From Alteromonas sp. LOR (GTDB taxonomy: Bacteria > Pseudomonadota > Gammaproteobacteria > Enterobacterales > Alteromonadaceae), in contig NZ_JQFW01000010.1 in the NCBI RefSeq assembly GCF_000753865.1, positions 1 to 64,000 of the forward strand: a stretch of DNA of 64,000 nucleotides, in the 5' to 3' direction. Position numbers and translations under genes: made by a program. The notes beneath the pieces were generated by a model that saw only the letters and a list, made by a program, of their open reading frames with translations, searched no databases and had not been told where the DNA came from. Below are positions 26,317-35,437 of the stretch, one piece after another; within the stretch, counting starts at the first letter, position 1; each line of letters opens with the position of its first letter.

Positions 26317-27474
26317 TTGAAAATCCTAATTTTAAACGAAGCTCAGCAATCGTCATCGCACGAGCACATTGAACGGCGATGCGCCGCTACCCCTGCTACC
26401 GTTTTGAAACTCGTTCGAAAAGGTATTGCCGTCTACCTAGAAAGTAACGCTGGCTTACTATCGCATTATACAGACAGCGATTTTGAGGAAGCAGGTGCCA
26501 ATGTCGTTGCCACATCCAACGACATTGCTGGCGAAGTTGACGTATTAGCATGTGTAAATAGCCCTAGTGAACAGGTAGTTTCGACACTAAAAGCCAACAC
26601 ACTCGTTATCGGCCATATAGACCCGTTTTTTCAACAACCGCTTGTTAGCAAACTGGCGGCGTCCAATTTGACGACTCTTTCGGTAGAAATGATCCCCCGC
26701 AGCTCTCGAGCACAGAAAATGGATGCGCTTAGTTCACAAGCAAGTCTCGCAGGTTACGTTATGGTGATGAAGGCAGCGAACTACCTTCCTTCAATATTAC
26801 CAATGATGATGACTCCATCAGGCACTATTAAGCCTGCAAAGGTTTTTGTAATCGGTGCCGGCGTTGCTGGGTTGCAAGCAATTGCAACCGCAAAAAGATT
26901 AGGAGCGAACGTGCTCGCTTACGACACTCGTCCCGTGGTTGCAGAGCAAGTGGAATCATTGGGCGGTAAATTCTTAAAAGTCGATATTGGAGAGACCGGA
27001 CAAACAAAAGACGGCTATGCAAAAGAACTGACTGATGACCAAAAACGTGTTTTAGCAGACGCTCAAAAAGACGCTATAACCACGTCGGATATTGTCATAA
27101 CAACAGCCCAATTGTTTGGACGCAAGCCTCCGGTGCTGATTAATAAAGAAACACTTTCATTGATGAAGCCGGGAAGCGTTGTGGTCGATATGGCTGCACT
27201 CTCAGGGGGCAATGTCGAAGGTTCAGAGCCAGGTAAAATTTCAGTTATCAATCAAGTCACAGTTATTGGTTCTGGAAACTGGAGTGAAGAAGTATCACGA
27301 GCTGCAACCGACATGTATGCCAATAATGTGTTTAATCTTCTAGACGAATTCACAAAAAATGACCCTTTACGCTTTGATGTGTCATTTGATGATGAAATTC
27401 TCGCCTCATCTGTCATAACCCATGACGGAAAGATTACAAACGAAACACTAATAAACGCATACAAAGGCGCTTAA
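26317..27474 (+). CDS. pntAA: Proton-translocating NAD(P) transhydrogenase, subunit alpha part 1
   Basis: NAD(H)-binding domain I of the membrane transhydrogenase, which moves hydride between NADH and NADP+ using the proton gradient. At 385 residues it is the soluble part only. The ERRCAATPATV segment near residue 20 and the Rossmann fold VFVIGAGVAGLQAIATAKRLGA near residue 175, followed by DTRP, are diagnostic. The start is TTG with a strong AAAGGAG eight bases before it. The three-gene layout (alpha1, alpha2, beta) is that of Rhodospirillum, unlike the two-gene E. coli form. The next gene starts two bases later. Confidence 0.93.
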   Translation: MKILILNEAQQSSSHEHIERRCAATPATVLKLVRKGIAVYLESNAGLLSHYTDSDFEEAGANVVATSNDIAGEVDVLACVNSPSEQVVSTLKANTLVIGHIDPFFQQPLVSKLAASNLTTLSVEMIPRSSRAQKMDALSSQASLAGYVMVMKAANYLPSILPMMMTPSGTIKPAKVFVIGAGVAGLQAIATAKRLGANVLAYDTRPVVAEQVESLGGKFLKVDIGETGQTKDGYAKELTDDQKRVLADAQKDAITTSDIVITTAQLFGRKPPVLINKETLSLMKPGSVVVDMAALSGGNVEGSEPGKISVINQVTVIGSGNWSEEVSRAATDMYANNVFNLLDEFTKNDPLRFDVSFDDEILASSVITHDGKITNETLINAYKGA

Positions 27475-27476
27475 TC

Positions 27477-27761
27477 ATGGAAATCATTTATTTACTCTTT
27501 ATAGTTTTGCTCGCTGCTTTTCTCGGCTTTGAATTAATTCGTAAAGTGCCGGCTACACTGCACACCCCCTTAATGTCAGGCTCTAACGCTATTTCAGGAA
27601 TTACTCTAGTCGGGGCGCTAATTGCTTCGGGCGCAGATAATAGCGTGTTAACAACCGTTTTAGGTACAGTCGCGGTTACGTTGGCCAGCATCAATGTCAT
27701 CGGTGGCTATCTTGTGACTGATCGCATGCTCGGCATGTTTAAGAAAAAAGACAATAGCTAA
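27477..27761 (+). CDS. pntAB: Transhydrogenase subunit alpha part 2
   Basis: Membrane subunit of 94 residues. Three to four hydrophobic helices and the motif LHTPLMSGSNAISGI, conserved in the proton-channel domain of PntA, are visible. It lies two bases after pntAA and four before pntB and belongs to one operon. In E. coli this segment is fused to the end of PntA. Confidence 0.93.
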   Translation: MEIIYLLFIVLLAAFLGFELIRKVPATLHTPLMSGSNAISGITLVGALIASGADNSVLTTVLGTVAVTLASINVIGGYLVTDRMLGMFKKKDNS

Positions 27762-27765
27762 GAGA

Positions 27766-29157
27766 ATGGCAAATATGACTTTAGAAATACTTATAAATCT
27801 TGCCTATGTAGTCTCTGCTGGGCTTTTCATTTTTGGATTGAAATTACTTAGTCACCCGTCGACTGCACGCAAAGGCAACCTCGTCTCAGCAGTAGGTATG
27901 TTTATTGCCGTGATAATCACTTTGCTAGACCAACAGATCATTAGCTACCACTTTATAGCGTTGGGAGTAATTGTTGGCGGACTATATGGCGCATGGAAAG
28001 CTAAACGTGTACAGATGACCCAGATGCCTGAAATGGTCTCCTTGTTCAACGGTTTTGGTGGCGCGGCGTCGCTATTACTTGGATGGGCTACAGTAAGCGG
28101 CATGTCACAGCAAATGCTTGTTACTGCAAGCGGCTTTGTTTTCATTACGGTACTGTTAACACTTCTTATCGGCGGTGTAACTTTCTCCGGCTCTGTAATA
28201 GCCTGGGGCAAGCTTTCTGGCAAATTATCATCAAAAGCACTCATTTTTACAGGGCTAAGAGAACTCAGTATCTTGCATCTAGTGGCAATGGTCCTCGTCG
28301 GCTATATGTTTGTTACCGATCCCGCTAATACCTTATGGTTATACATAATCATTGCTATAGGATTAAGCTTCGGACTTTGGGCCACTATATCAATAGGTGG
28401 TGCTGACATGCCGGTTGTTATTGCATTACTCAATAGCTATTCAGGTATTGCAGCAACCGCAGCCGGTCTAGCGGTAGGTAACACCATTTTGATAGTAACA
28501 GGCCTGTTAGTTGGCGCATCTGGTCTAATATTAACTAATATCATGTGCAAAGCCATGAACCGCTCGCTGATGAATGTTCTACTATCCGGCTTTTCAAAAC
28601 CCATTGAACAAGGTGAAGTGATCACGGGCGAAATTAAGGTTTTATCGCCCCAAGATGCATTCTATGTGCTAGAAGCAGCTCAGGCGGTACTGGTAGTGCC
28701 TGGCTATGGAATGGCGGTTGCCCAAGCTCAGCATGCAGTGCGAGAGTTGCATACGTTATTAGAGGAAAATGGATGTTCCGTAGACTATGCCATTCACGCC
28801 GTCGCAGGGCGCATGCCAGGCCACATGAACGTACTCCTTGCAGAAGCAGACGTGCCATACGATCAGCTCTACGAAATGGATGATGTAAATCCCCGCATGG
28901 AAAATTATGATGTCGTTATCGTCATCGGCGCTAATGACGTAGTCAACCCTGCAGCAAAAGAAATGAAAGGTAGTCCAATATACGGTATGCCTGTTATTGA
29001 AGCATACCGAGCCAAAACAGTATTCGTGCTAAAACGTTCGGCAAATGCAGGCTTTGCCGGAGTGGACAACCCGCTATTTTTCAAAGATAACACCCGCATG
29101 ATTTTGGGTGACGCCAAGGAAACAATCAACAGCTTAATCCGAGAATTTGGCGATTAA
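27766..29157 (+). CDS. pntB: Transhydrogenase subunit beta
   Basis: Membrane and NADP(H)-binding subunit of 463 residues. The amino half holds about nine hydrophobic helices with the conserved FNGFGGAASLLLGW and GADMPVVIALLNSYSGIA. The carboxy half is domain III, with VPGYGMAVAQAQHAVREL, AGRMPGHMNVLLAEA and GANDVVNPAAK. An ATG nine bases downstream is an alternative start. With the two upstream genes it should supply NADPH. Placement between rhamnose genes and the lyase operons suggests redox balancing during sugar breakdown. Confidence 0.95.
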   Translation: MANMTLEILINLAYVVSAGLFIFGLKLLSHPSTARKGNLVSAVGMFIAVIITLLDQQIISYHFIALGVIVGGLYGAWKAKRVQMTQMPEMVSLFNGFGGAASLLLGWATVSGMSQQMLVTASGFVFITVLLTLLIGGVTFSGSVIAWGKLSGKLSSKALIFTGLRELSILHLVAMVLVGYMFVTDPANTLWLYIIIAIGLSFGLWATISIGGADMPVVIALLNSYSGIAATAAGLAVGNTILIVTGLLVGASGLILTNIMCKAMNRSLMNVLLSGFSKPIEQGEVITGEIKVLSPQDAFYVLEAAQAVLVVPGYGMAVAQAQHAVRELHTLLEENGCSVDYAIHAVAGRMPGHMNVLLAEADVPYDQLYEMDDVNPRMENYDVVIVIGANDVVNPAAKEMKGSPIYGMPVIEAYRAKTVFVLKRSANAGFAGVDNPLFFKDNTRMILGDAKETINSLIREFGD

Positions 29158-29169
29158 GTCACACAGCTT

Positions 29170-29205
29170 CTGGGCTCGTGCGTATTTTTTGAGCCCAGTT
29201 TTATT
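29170..29205 (+). terminator. Terminator of the transhydrogenase operon
   Basis: CTGGGCTC (29170-29177) pairs with GAGCCCAG (29191-29198), followed by TTTTATT. It begins 13 bases after the pntB stop codon. This is a standard intrinsic terminator. Confidence 0.88.
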
Positions 29206-29228
29206 CTTCCTAAGAGTACATCATTATC

Positions 29229-29723
29229 ATGTCTTATGAATTGCTCGGTCAGATATTTGGCGTACTTGCCTTTTTAGTGGCTACTTATTCCTTTACCCAC
29301 AAAAGCGACATCAAATTAAAGCTAAGCTTGATAGTGATGTTTTCATTTCAAACCGCACACTTTTTCTTTTTAGGCTCGGTAACTGGGACCATAGCGAATT
29401 TTTTAAATTTTTTTCGTACTATCATCTCGATAAAAGCCAATCACAGATATATTGGCGCTTTATTTATCGTAATAAATATTGTGTGGGGTGCATTCAACGT
29501 CCACCAGCCTGTAGACCTCTGCCCTATTTTCGGTGCTTGCTTTGGGACCTATGCAATTTTCTATGCTGACGGCATCCTAATGAGAAAACTATTTATTTGT
29601 GGTGCATTCTTTTGGCTTACAAACAATGTCTATTTGGGCTCTGTTGGCGGGGTTTTACTTGAAGTGAGTGTAATAATCGCGAACAGCATCACGATTTATC
29701 GGCTACAAAAAGATCTTAAATAA
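29229..29723 (+). CDS. YgjV-family inner-membrane protein
   Basis: Small polytopic membrane protein of 164 residues with about six hydrophobic segments. The amino end (ELLGQIFGVLAFLVATYSF, then QTAHFFFLGSVTGTIANFLNFFR) matches the YgjV/Imp family of unknown function. It stands alone between the pnt terminator and the convergent sulfatase. Some relatives lie near sugar genes, but no substrate is known, so transport is not claimed. Confidence 0.65.
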   Translation: MSYELLGQIFGVLAFLVATYSFTHKSDIKLKLSLIVMFSFQTAHFFFLGSVTGTIANFLNFFRTIISIKANHRYIGALFIVINIVWGAFNVHQPVDLCPIFGACFGTYAIFYADGILMRKLFICGAFFWLTNNVYLGSVGGVLLEVSVIIANSITIYRLQKDLK

Positions 29724-29771
29724 GAGAATTAGAATGGCCTGTAAGTAAGCACCTACAAGCCACAGAATTAC

Positions 29772-31190
29772 CTATTGGATGACATTGCGCTTTTCCAATG
29801 AATACCAACCCTTAATTTCATTCATTAACATTTTCACTTTGTCTGGATACTGCTTAGCTAGATTAACTTGCTCGAACTCATCGTCAGCGAGATTATAAAG
29901 TCTTGGCCCAACTAAGAATTTATCGTGATACTTTTGATAACTGACATTCTTACCGTCGTAACTCACGATCAGCTTCCAATCCCCATTGATTGCCCAGCGA
30001 TAGAGCAGTGTTGACTCTATATCGTCTAAATCATCCATATCGTGCGCAAAGCCCTCGCCAAAGATGGTCTCTCTTTCTATCTCCTCTCCAGAAGTCAAAT
30101 TATCGTAGAGATTAAGACCTGGCAGTTTCTCAGGTACAGAAATCCCTGCTGCGCCTAAGATGGTGGGCACAATGTCTATACTACTGACTCTTTCCTGTCT
30201 GAATTTTGATTTGAATGAGTTGGGTAATGAGTAAATAATTGGTGTGCGTACACCACTTTCATTGGGACTTTGTTTCGACTGCGGCAAGAATCTGTCCGTC
30301 TGCTTTGGATTAGTTACCCAGCCATTATCCGAAACGTAAACAATCAAGGTATTGTCAGTTAGTCCACGCTTCTCAAGATGGTCAAATAACTGGCCGTTCG
30401 TTTCGTCAAACCATTCGATCATCGCATAGTATTTAGCAATGGACTCCGGTAAGTCGTATTTTGCGTATTTCGATAGTATTCGCTTTGGAGGAGTATGTGG
30501 GGAATGCGGCATAAACGGAGCGTACCAAACAAAAAACGGCTTATCGGCCTCGTTTGTTCGGTCGATGAAATCAGTGATGGTATCTACACCTTGGCGGCCA
30601 ATTTTCAAACCCTCATCACCGTGGCGCCCTCCTGGGCTAGGAAAGCCTCGGGTCATACCTTCATCAAATCCACCGCGCTGAAAACTTCCTTCCCACCACT
30701 TCCCTGTCTGTAAAGAGGCATATCCTTTCTCTCTTAACAGGTCTGGGAGTGTTTGTACGTCGTCGATTTTAGCAATAATGTCTGAACGCTGCTGAAGGTA
30801 CTCATTCCCCTCTTTCCCACCAGAAATTTCTCGCGACGGGTCGTTACCTGTAATACCGTGCTGACTCGCGTAAAGACCTGTGGCTATTGTCGCTAATGAT
30901 GGCCGACAAAGTGAGGTAGGTACATAACCTTTAGTAAACGTTACGCCATCTTGTGCTAACTTATCCAAGTTTGGCGTCTGAACAATTTCGTGCCCCATAA
31001 AGCTATAATCGTTCCACGCATGATCATCAGATAGTATTAACAGAATATTGGGTGGAGTACTTTCTAAAGGCTCTGCTTTCAACACTGTCTCTTCGGGTTT
31101 GCTCACACATCCTGCAAGTGATAAAAGTACAGCTACGTAGCCCACAACCACACTTAACTGGCTCTTCGTTTTCTCATTCCGTTTTAGCAT
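29772..31190 (-). CDS. Lipoprotein sulfatase with variant CRPSL active-site motif
   Basis: S1-family sulfatase of 472 residues anchored as a lipoprotein (lipobox SLAGC, Cys28, then Val). Metal-binding ILSDDHAWND lies near residue 53, and the nucleophile Cys95 is in SLCRPSLATIATG. Normally the motif is CxPxR; here the fifth position is Leu99. Similar CRPSLAT forms are, from memory, seen in other marine sulfatases, so the enzyme is probably active, but this deserves a check. Further family parts include GKWWEGS, HSPHTPPKR and YVSDNGW. It is the last gene of the six-gene minus-strand operon. Confidence 0.85.
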   Translation of the reverse strand: MLKRNEKTKSQLSVVVGYVAVLLSLAGCVSKPEETVLKAEPLESTPPNILLILSDDHAWNDYSFMGHEIVQTPNLDKLAQDGVTFTKGYVPTSLCRPSLATIATGLYASQHGITGNDPSREISGGKEGNEYLQQRSDIIAKIDDVQTLPDLLREKGYASLQTGKWWEGSFQRGGFDEGMTRGFPSPGGRHGDEGLKIGRQGVDTITDFIDRTNEADKPFFVWYAPFMPHSPHTPPKRILSKYAKYDLPESIAKYYAMIEWFDETNGQLFDHLEKRGLTDNTLIVYVSDNGWVTNPKQTDRFLPQSKQSPNESGVRTPIIYSLPNSFKSKFRQERVSSIDIVPTILGAAGISVPEKLPGLNLYDNLTSGEEIERETIFGEGFAHDMDDLDDIESTLLYRWAINGDWKLIVSYDGKNVSYQKYHDKFLVGPRLYNLADDEFEQVNLAKQYPDKVKMLMNEIKGWYSLEKRNVIQ

Positions 31191-31231
31191 TTTCGAATCC
31201 TGTTGTTGTTAACCATAAAGTCTAAATAACA

Positions 31232-34021
31232 CTACTTAACCACTAGTGAATAGTTGCCTGGTTTATAGATTTTTGGAGCATCGCCTGGAAGGTACACCGT
31301 TGCCTTTGTATTTTTAGGGACGACGAAATTCCAGATAACGCTTTTATCCCGTCGCTGCCACTTACTCTTAATTTCGCCATAGCCGGTGGTATAGCTAGTA
31401 TCAACGGATTCCAAATTTGATGGAAAAACAGGCTTAAGCATAAAGTGTTGAAACCCCACACTGTCACTCAATGGTCGAATACCACCCAAGCCTTCGAAAA
31501 ACCACCCATCGTATCCCGCATGGAAAGGATGATTTAGAGAACGTCCGGGCGCATCATCTAGTGTAAGTACTTCTTTATTAACAAAACCGCCCTTTCTTTC
31601 CCACAACGTAGTGGCGTGCAATTCATTAATTAAATAGGAGTAGCCAGGGTAGCCCTCTGCTTTAAATATATTGAAGGCCGTATCAACGTATCCATGGTCG
31701 CTCAACGCTCGGTAAAGGTATGTTTGACCTAAAGCGCCGACAGAGGCGTGACCAGACCACTTATTTACTACATCATCATTTAATTTATCCGCGACCGATT
31801 GACGTAATTCATTGGGTACCAATTTAAATTCCAGGGCCATCGCATCCGCAGTTTGGCTCCCATAGTGTCCTGATGTGTCGTTAAACATTTCGGAATGAAA
31901 CTGTTCTTTTAAACGTTCGAATAGTTCACCATAGCGTTTGGTATTTTCATCCATTGAAAGAGCTTCAGATATTTTAGACATGAGATCTGCGGAATGGGCG
32001 AACAATGCAGAACTAGTGATAATATGACTAGTGTGCTGTGGATTACAGCGACCGCCAACGCGAGACATTCCTAGCTTAACGACTGGATCGCACCAGTCTC
32101 CGTAGCCAGATCTAATCATGTTGTTATCCAGCTCTTTAATGCCGGCAGTCATATACTCTTCTAAACTTTCATATTGTTTCAAAAGAAGAGACCTGTCTCC
32201 ATGGTGGCGATAGTGTTCCCACGCGATGATGACTTCTGCAACAGCCCAGTCAAACTTGCCTCCGTGGGCTCGCCTACCAGGAACAACCGTAGGGGCAATG
32301 AAAGGCGAAGTTCTAAAGTCACCAAGATACTTATCCCAAAAATTGTCCATATTAAAGTTGTAGTTTCCGGTAATGAGTGCGGCGTGAGCATCACCTGTCC
32401 AGCCAGCTCGCTCTCTTATAGGGCAGTCGAATGGCACACTAATCAGATTACTTTGATAGCCCCACAGTGCCATTTTATGCACTTTATTAATTAATTCGTC
32501 TGAACTTGAAAACTGCCCGCTAACTGGGATATCACTTCGTACTAAGTAAGCGCTCATTGACTCTAAAGATGGCGGTTTATCAAGACCTGTTATTTCTACA
32601 TATCTAAATCCATGCCACGTGAATGTTGGGCGCCACAAATGAGGGTTTTTCTTTGCTGCAATATAACCATCAGCCTGCTTTAACTTAGGTGCAGCACCTC
32701 CGCTTTTTTGGCTGATATTTCCTTCCGAATCAATCCACTCAGCGTATCGCAAGTAAACCCCCTGGCCGGGATTAAGATTTAACTCTTCAATATTAAGCTC
32801 GGGTACGCCTGTCAAATTCTGTCCGAAATCGAACACCCAAACATTCGGTTTTGGGGACAGTATACGAACCGGCTGCAGTTTATCTTTAAGCCTGACCGGC
32901 GGTATTAATTGAGGCTCAAGATTTTTTGTTGGCCAAACGGATAACACTTCAACGTCCTGCCAGTCAGAGGATAGAACGGCATCGCTTGCTGTTTGCCATT
33001 TGTTAACATGTCTTCGTTGGTCATGCAGCTCCCCTGAAAATAGGCCTTCTTTTAAGACGGGCGATGGATGATATTTCCATTTTTCATTCGTTGAGATGAA
33101 CTGAGATGAGCCGTCGTCAAATTTGATTTCCAATTGAGCGATAAATTTTGGCTCGCCGTAAGTGAGGTTTTTTGTTGGAGATGAAAAGGCTATTTCTTCG
33201 TTGTACCATCCGCTCCCGAGATGCGCTGAAATAACATTATTTCCTTGCTTCAATAGGCTCTCAACGGCATCTGTATTATATAAAATACGCTCTTCGTAGT
33301 CAGTCTGACCTGGATCCATGATTCGGGAGTCAACACTCTCGCCATTAATATACATTTCGTAGTAGCCAGCCGCTGTGCTATGAAGGCGAGCACTCACAAC
33401 CTTTTTTCTAATGCCAAACTCATGGCGATATAAACCTGCGGTTGGCTGCTTTTTTAATTGTTCTACAATATAGTCTGAACGCTTTTTCTCTTTATTTTGC
33501 GCGCTAGCTGCATATTGTACCCATTGTTCAACCTGTGGAGTCACTTCTGCAGTCGCACGTTGACTCGCTTTTATCCACTTTGCAGACCAATCAGCATTGT
33601 CGGTAAGACCCATCTCCCATGAAGCAATCTTGCTCCACGCAGAAACGTCAACACCTTGCGTAGACCATACTCTTACTCTCCAGAATACCTTTTGCCTACT
33701 GTTAAGCTTTTCTCCATCGTACATTATGTTAAGTGAACGTGAAGTTGGAACTTTTCCACTATCCCATAAATCAGGTGCCATGTTTTGCAATAGGGAGACA
33801 GAACTTGCCACTGCTATCTGATAATGTGTTTGCTCATCAACATTTGAATGCCAAGAGAGCGACGGAGAAGCAGCGTGTATATTTAGTGGCTCATTCAACC
33901 CCTCTACTGATAAATTAGTGGGATGAGAGACAGCTGCATGGGGAATAGCTGATTGAGAAGTGACGTCGCAACCAGCAAGCATCAAAACAACGAAGGTAAG
34001 ACCGTATAGAAAAAAACGCAT
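31232..34021 (-). CDS. GH78 alpha-L-rhamnosidase, lipoprotein
   Basis: Hydrolase of 929 residues releasing L-rhamnose from oligosaccharides. An amino-terminal Ig/fibronectin-like domain (SLSWHSNVDEQTHYQIAVA) is followed by the two beta-sandwich domains and an (alpha/alpha)6 barrel. The catalytic region reads PFDCPIRERAGWTGDAH near residue 530, the shorter RExxGW version of the GH78 motif, with the acid Glu kept. The lipobox MLAGCD has Asp directly after the lipidated Cys, which in E. coli retains lipoproteins in the inner membrane; the other lipoproteins here lack it. It follows the GH105 gene by 83 bases. Confidence 0.92.
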   Translation of the reverse strand: MRFFLYGLTFVVLMLAGCDVTSQSAIPHAAVSHPTNLSVEGLNEPLNIHAASPSLSWHSNVDEQTHYQIAVASSVSLLQNMAPDLWDSGKVPTSRSLNIMYDGEKLNSRQKVFWRVRVWSTQGVDVSAWSKIASWEMGLTDNADWSAKWIKASQRATAEVTPQVEQWVQYAASAQNKEKKRSDYIVEQLKKQPTAGLYRHEFGIRKKVVSARLHSTAAGYYEMYINGESVDSRIMDPGQTDYEERILYNTDAVESLLKQGNNVISAHLGSGWYNEEIAFSSPTKNLTYGEPKFIAQLEIKFDDGSSQFISTNEKWKYHPSPVLKEGLFSGELHDQRRHVNKWQTASDAVLSSDWQDVEVLSVWPTKNLEPQLIPPVRLKDKLQPVRILSPKPNVWVFDFGQNLTGVPELNIEELNLNPGQGVYLRYAEWIDSEGNISQKSGGAAPKLKQADGYIAAKKNPHLWRPTFTWHGFRYVEITGLDKPPSLESMSAYLVRSDIPVSGQFSSSDELINKVHKMALWGYQSNLISVPFDCPIRERAGWTGDAHAALITGNYNFNMDNFWDKYLGDFRTSPFIAPTVVPGRRAHGGKFDWAVAEVIIAWEHYRHHGDRSLLLKQYESLEEYMTAGIKELDNNMIRSGYGDWCDPVVKLGMSRVGGRCNPQHTSHIITSSALFAHSADLMSKISEALSMDENTKRYGELFERLKEQFHSEMFNDTSGHYGSQTADAMALEFKLVPNELRQSVADKLNDDVVNKWSGHASVGALGQTYLYRALSDHGYVDTAFNIFKAEGYPGYSYLINELHATTLWERKGGFVNKEVLTLDDAPGRSLNHPFHAGYDGWFFEGLGGIRPLSDSVGFQHFMLKPVFPSNLESVDTSYTTGYGEIKSKWQRRDKSVIWNFVVPKNTKATVYLPGDAPKIYKPGNYSLVVK

Positions 34022-34104
34022 GACAAATTCCTTGTAGTAAAGAAATGCTGCAAAAAAAGCCCCTAGCTAAAAAGGCCTAGACTAGAGGCAGCAGTAAAAT
34101 CGTT

Positions 34105-35346
34105 TTACTTATTCCAAATTAGCATTTCAGAGGCCGCCAATAGCACCGCACCTGTTCCGTACAGCTGCGAATCAGATTCTTTTACGGGGTCGGGGCTCTT
34201 TCCTACATGTTGAACCCAATTCACCCGCCCATCGTCAGTCACCGCTTTTGTAATGGCACTCCAGCCTTTTTCAACAACATCTTTTGAACGCTGGTCGGTA
34301 AGAATCCCATTGTTTACACCCCACGCTAAGCCGAAGGTAATAAAACCGGTACCACTTACTTCAGGTGTTCTCACTTTATCAGGGTCCATCAGTGACGCAG
34401 GCCAATAACCGTCTTCTTTTTGAAGTGCCATCAGCCCTTCAGCGTGCTTTTTATAAAGCTCGATGTAGCGGTCTTTAGAAGGATGCCCCTCAGGTAGTTC
34501 TTCTATGATCATAGGGATAGCAGCGAAAACCCAACCGTTTCCACGCCCCCAAAAAACTGGCTCACCGTTATCACTTTTTGCATCGAAGTACCGACTATCT
34601 CTGAAGAACAAGCCATACTCATCAGAGAATAGATAATCAGCAGCAGCCCAGAATTCTTTGTTTCCATATTCAAGGTATTTGGGGTCACTAGTAACCTTGG
34701 TCATTTGTGCCCAGGCGCGAGGAGCCATAAATAGAGCATCAGCCCAACACCATCGGAGTTGGCAGTTCCCTTCTAAGTGATATTTGCCAGAGCTCGATTC
34801 AGAATCTCCCATGTTCAAACCAACCTGAGGAGGTTTACTTAAGATCATATCGAATACTTCTTTAGTAGGCATGTAGGCCTCTTGAACACCAGCACGTTCC
34901 GCTAACCAAAGATAAGTCTGAGCAATAGCATGGTCATCTGCATGATATGGTCGCTCAAGAATTAGTTCATAGTTTTCTTTTTCTGCAACTTGTTTGACGA
35001 AGCTCTCTAACTGTTTGTCGTCTGTCGCGTCAATCCACCGTGTTAAACCAATATAGAATGAAGCTTGGATCCAAAACTTCGCATTTTCTGACTTTGCACG
35101 ATGAGACTCAGGAATATAATCCAAGTTACCAAATTGCGCTATTTGCCAATTCGCAGCACTTTCACCAATTCGCTTTGCCGTAGATTCAATGCTTTGCATC
35201 GGCATACTCTTGTCTACATCTACCGCTTTCATTTGCTCAGATTCAGCGCTCTGCACTTGTTTTTCAGGTGACTCACCAGAGCATGCACTTAGACCTAACG
35301 CCAATGTCAACGCTACAGCAGATAATTTCAGTTTTGTGTGATTCAT
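34105..35346 (-). CDS. GH105/GH88-type unsaturated uronyl hydrolase, lipoprotein
   Basis: Removes the 4,5-unsaturated uronic acid that lyases leave on the non-reducing end. It has 413 residues with a lipobox LSACS. The barrel signatures are QLRWCWADALFMAP near residue 200, with the catalytic Asp, and PVFWGRGNGWVFAA near residue 262. These match GH105 (YteR/YesR type) better than GH88. The released unsaturated sugar would go to the KdgF-like protein at 13.2 kb. It lies between PL25 and GH78 in the operon, as expected for ulvan breakdown. Confidence 0.9.
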   Translation of the reverse strand: MNHTKLKLSAVALTLALGLSACSGESPEKQVQSAESEQMKAVDVDKSMPMQSIESTAKRIGESAANWQIAQFGNLDYIPESHRAKSENAKFWIQASFYIGLTRWIDATDDKQLESFVKQVAEKENYELILERPYHADDHAIAQTYLWLAERAGVQEAYMPTKEVFDMILSKPPQVGLNMGDSESSSGKYHLEGNCQLRWCWADALFMAPRAWAQMTKVTSDPKYLEYGNKEFWAAADYLFSDEYGLFFRDSRYFDAKSDNGEPVFWGRGNGWVFAAIPMIIEELPEGHPSKDRYIELYKKHAEGLMALQKEDGYWPASLMDPDKVRTPEVSGTGFITFGLAWGVNNGILTDQRSKDVVEKGWSAITKAVTDDGRVNWVQHVGKSPDPVKESDSQLYGTGAVLLAASEMLIWNK

Positions 35347-35437
35347 ATATTCGTTCTCAACTAATTATTGCGGCTAGGTGCATATTTCCTGATAAAGAGA
35401 TATGAATAATGATTTACATAGCCGAATTTTTTAATGA

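Noticed and set aside
29734..29760. Terminator between the YgjV gene and the sulfatase
   Set aside because: The stem is broken by bulges and no T-run follows on either strand.
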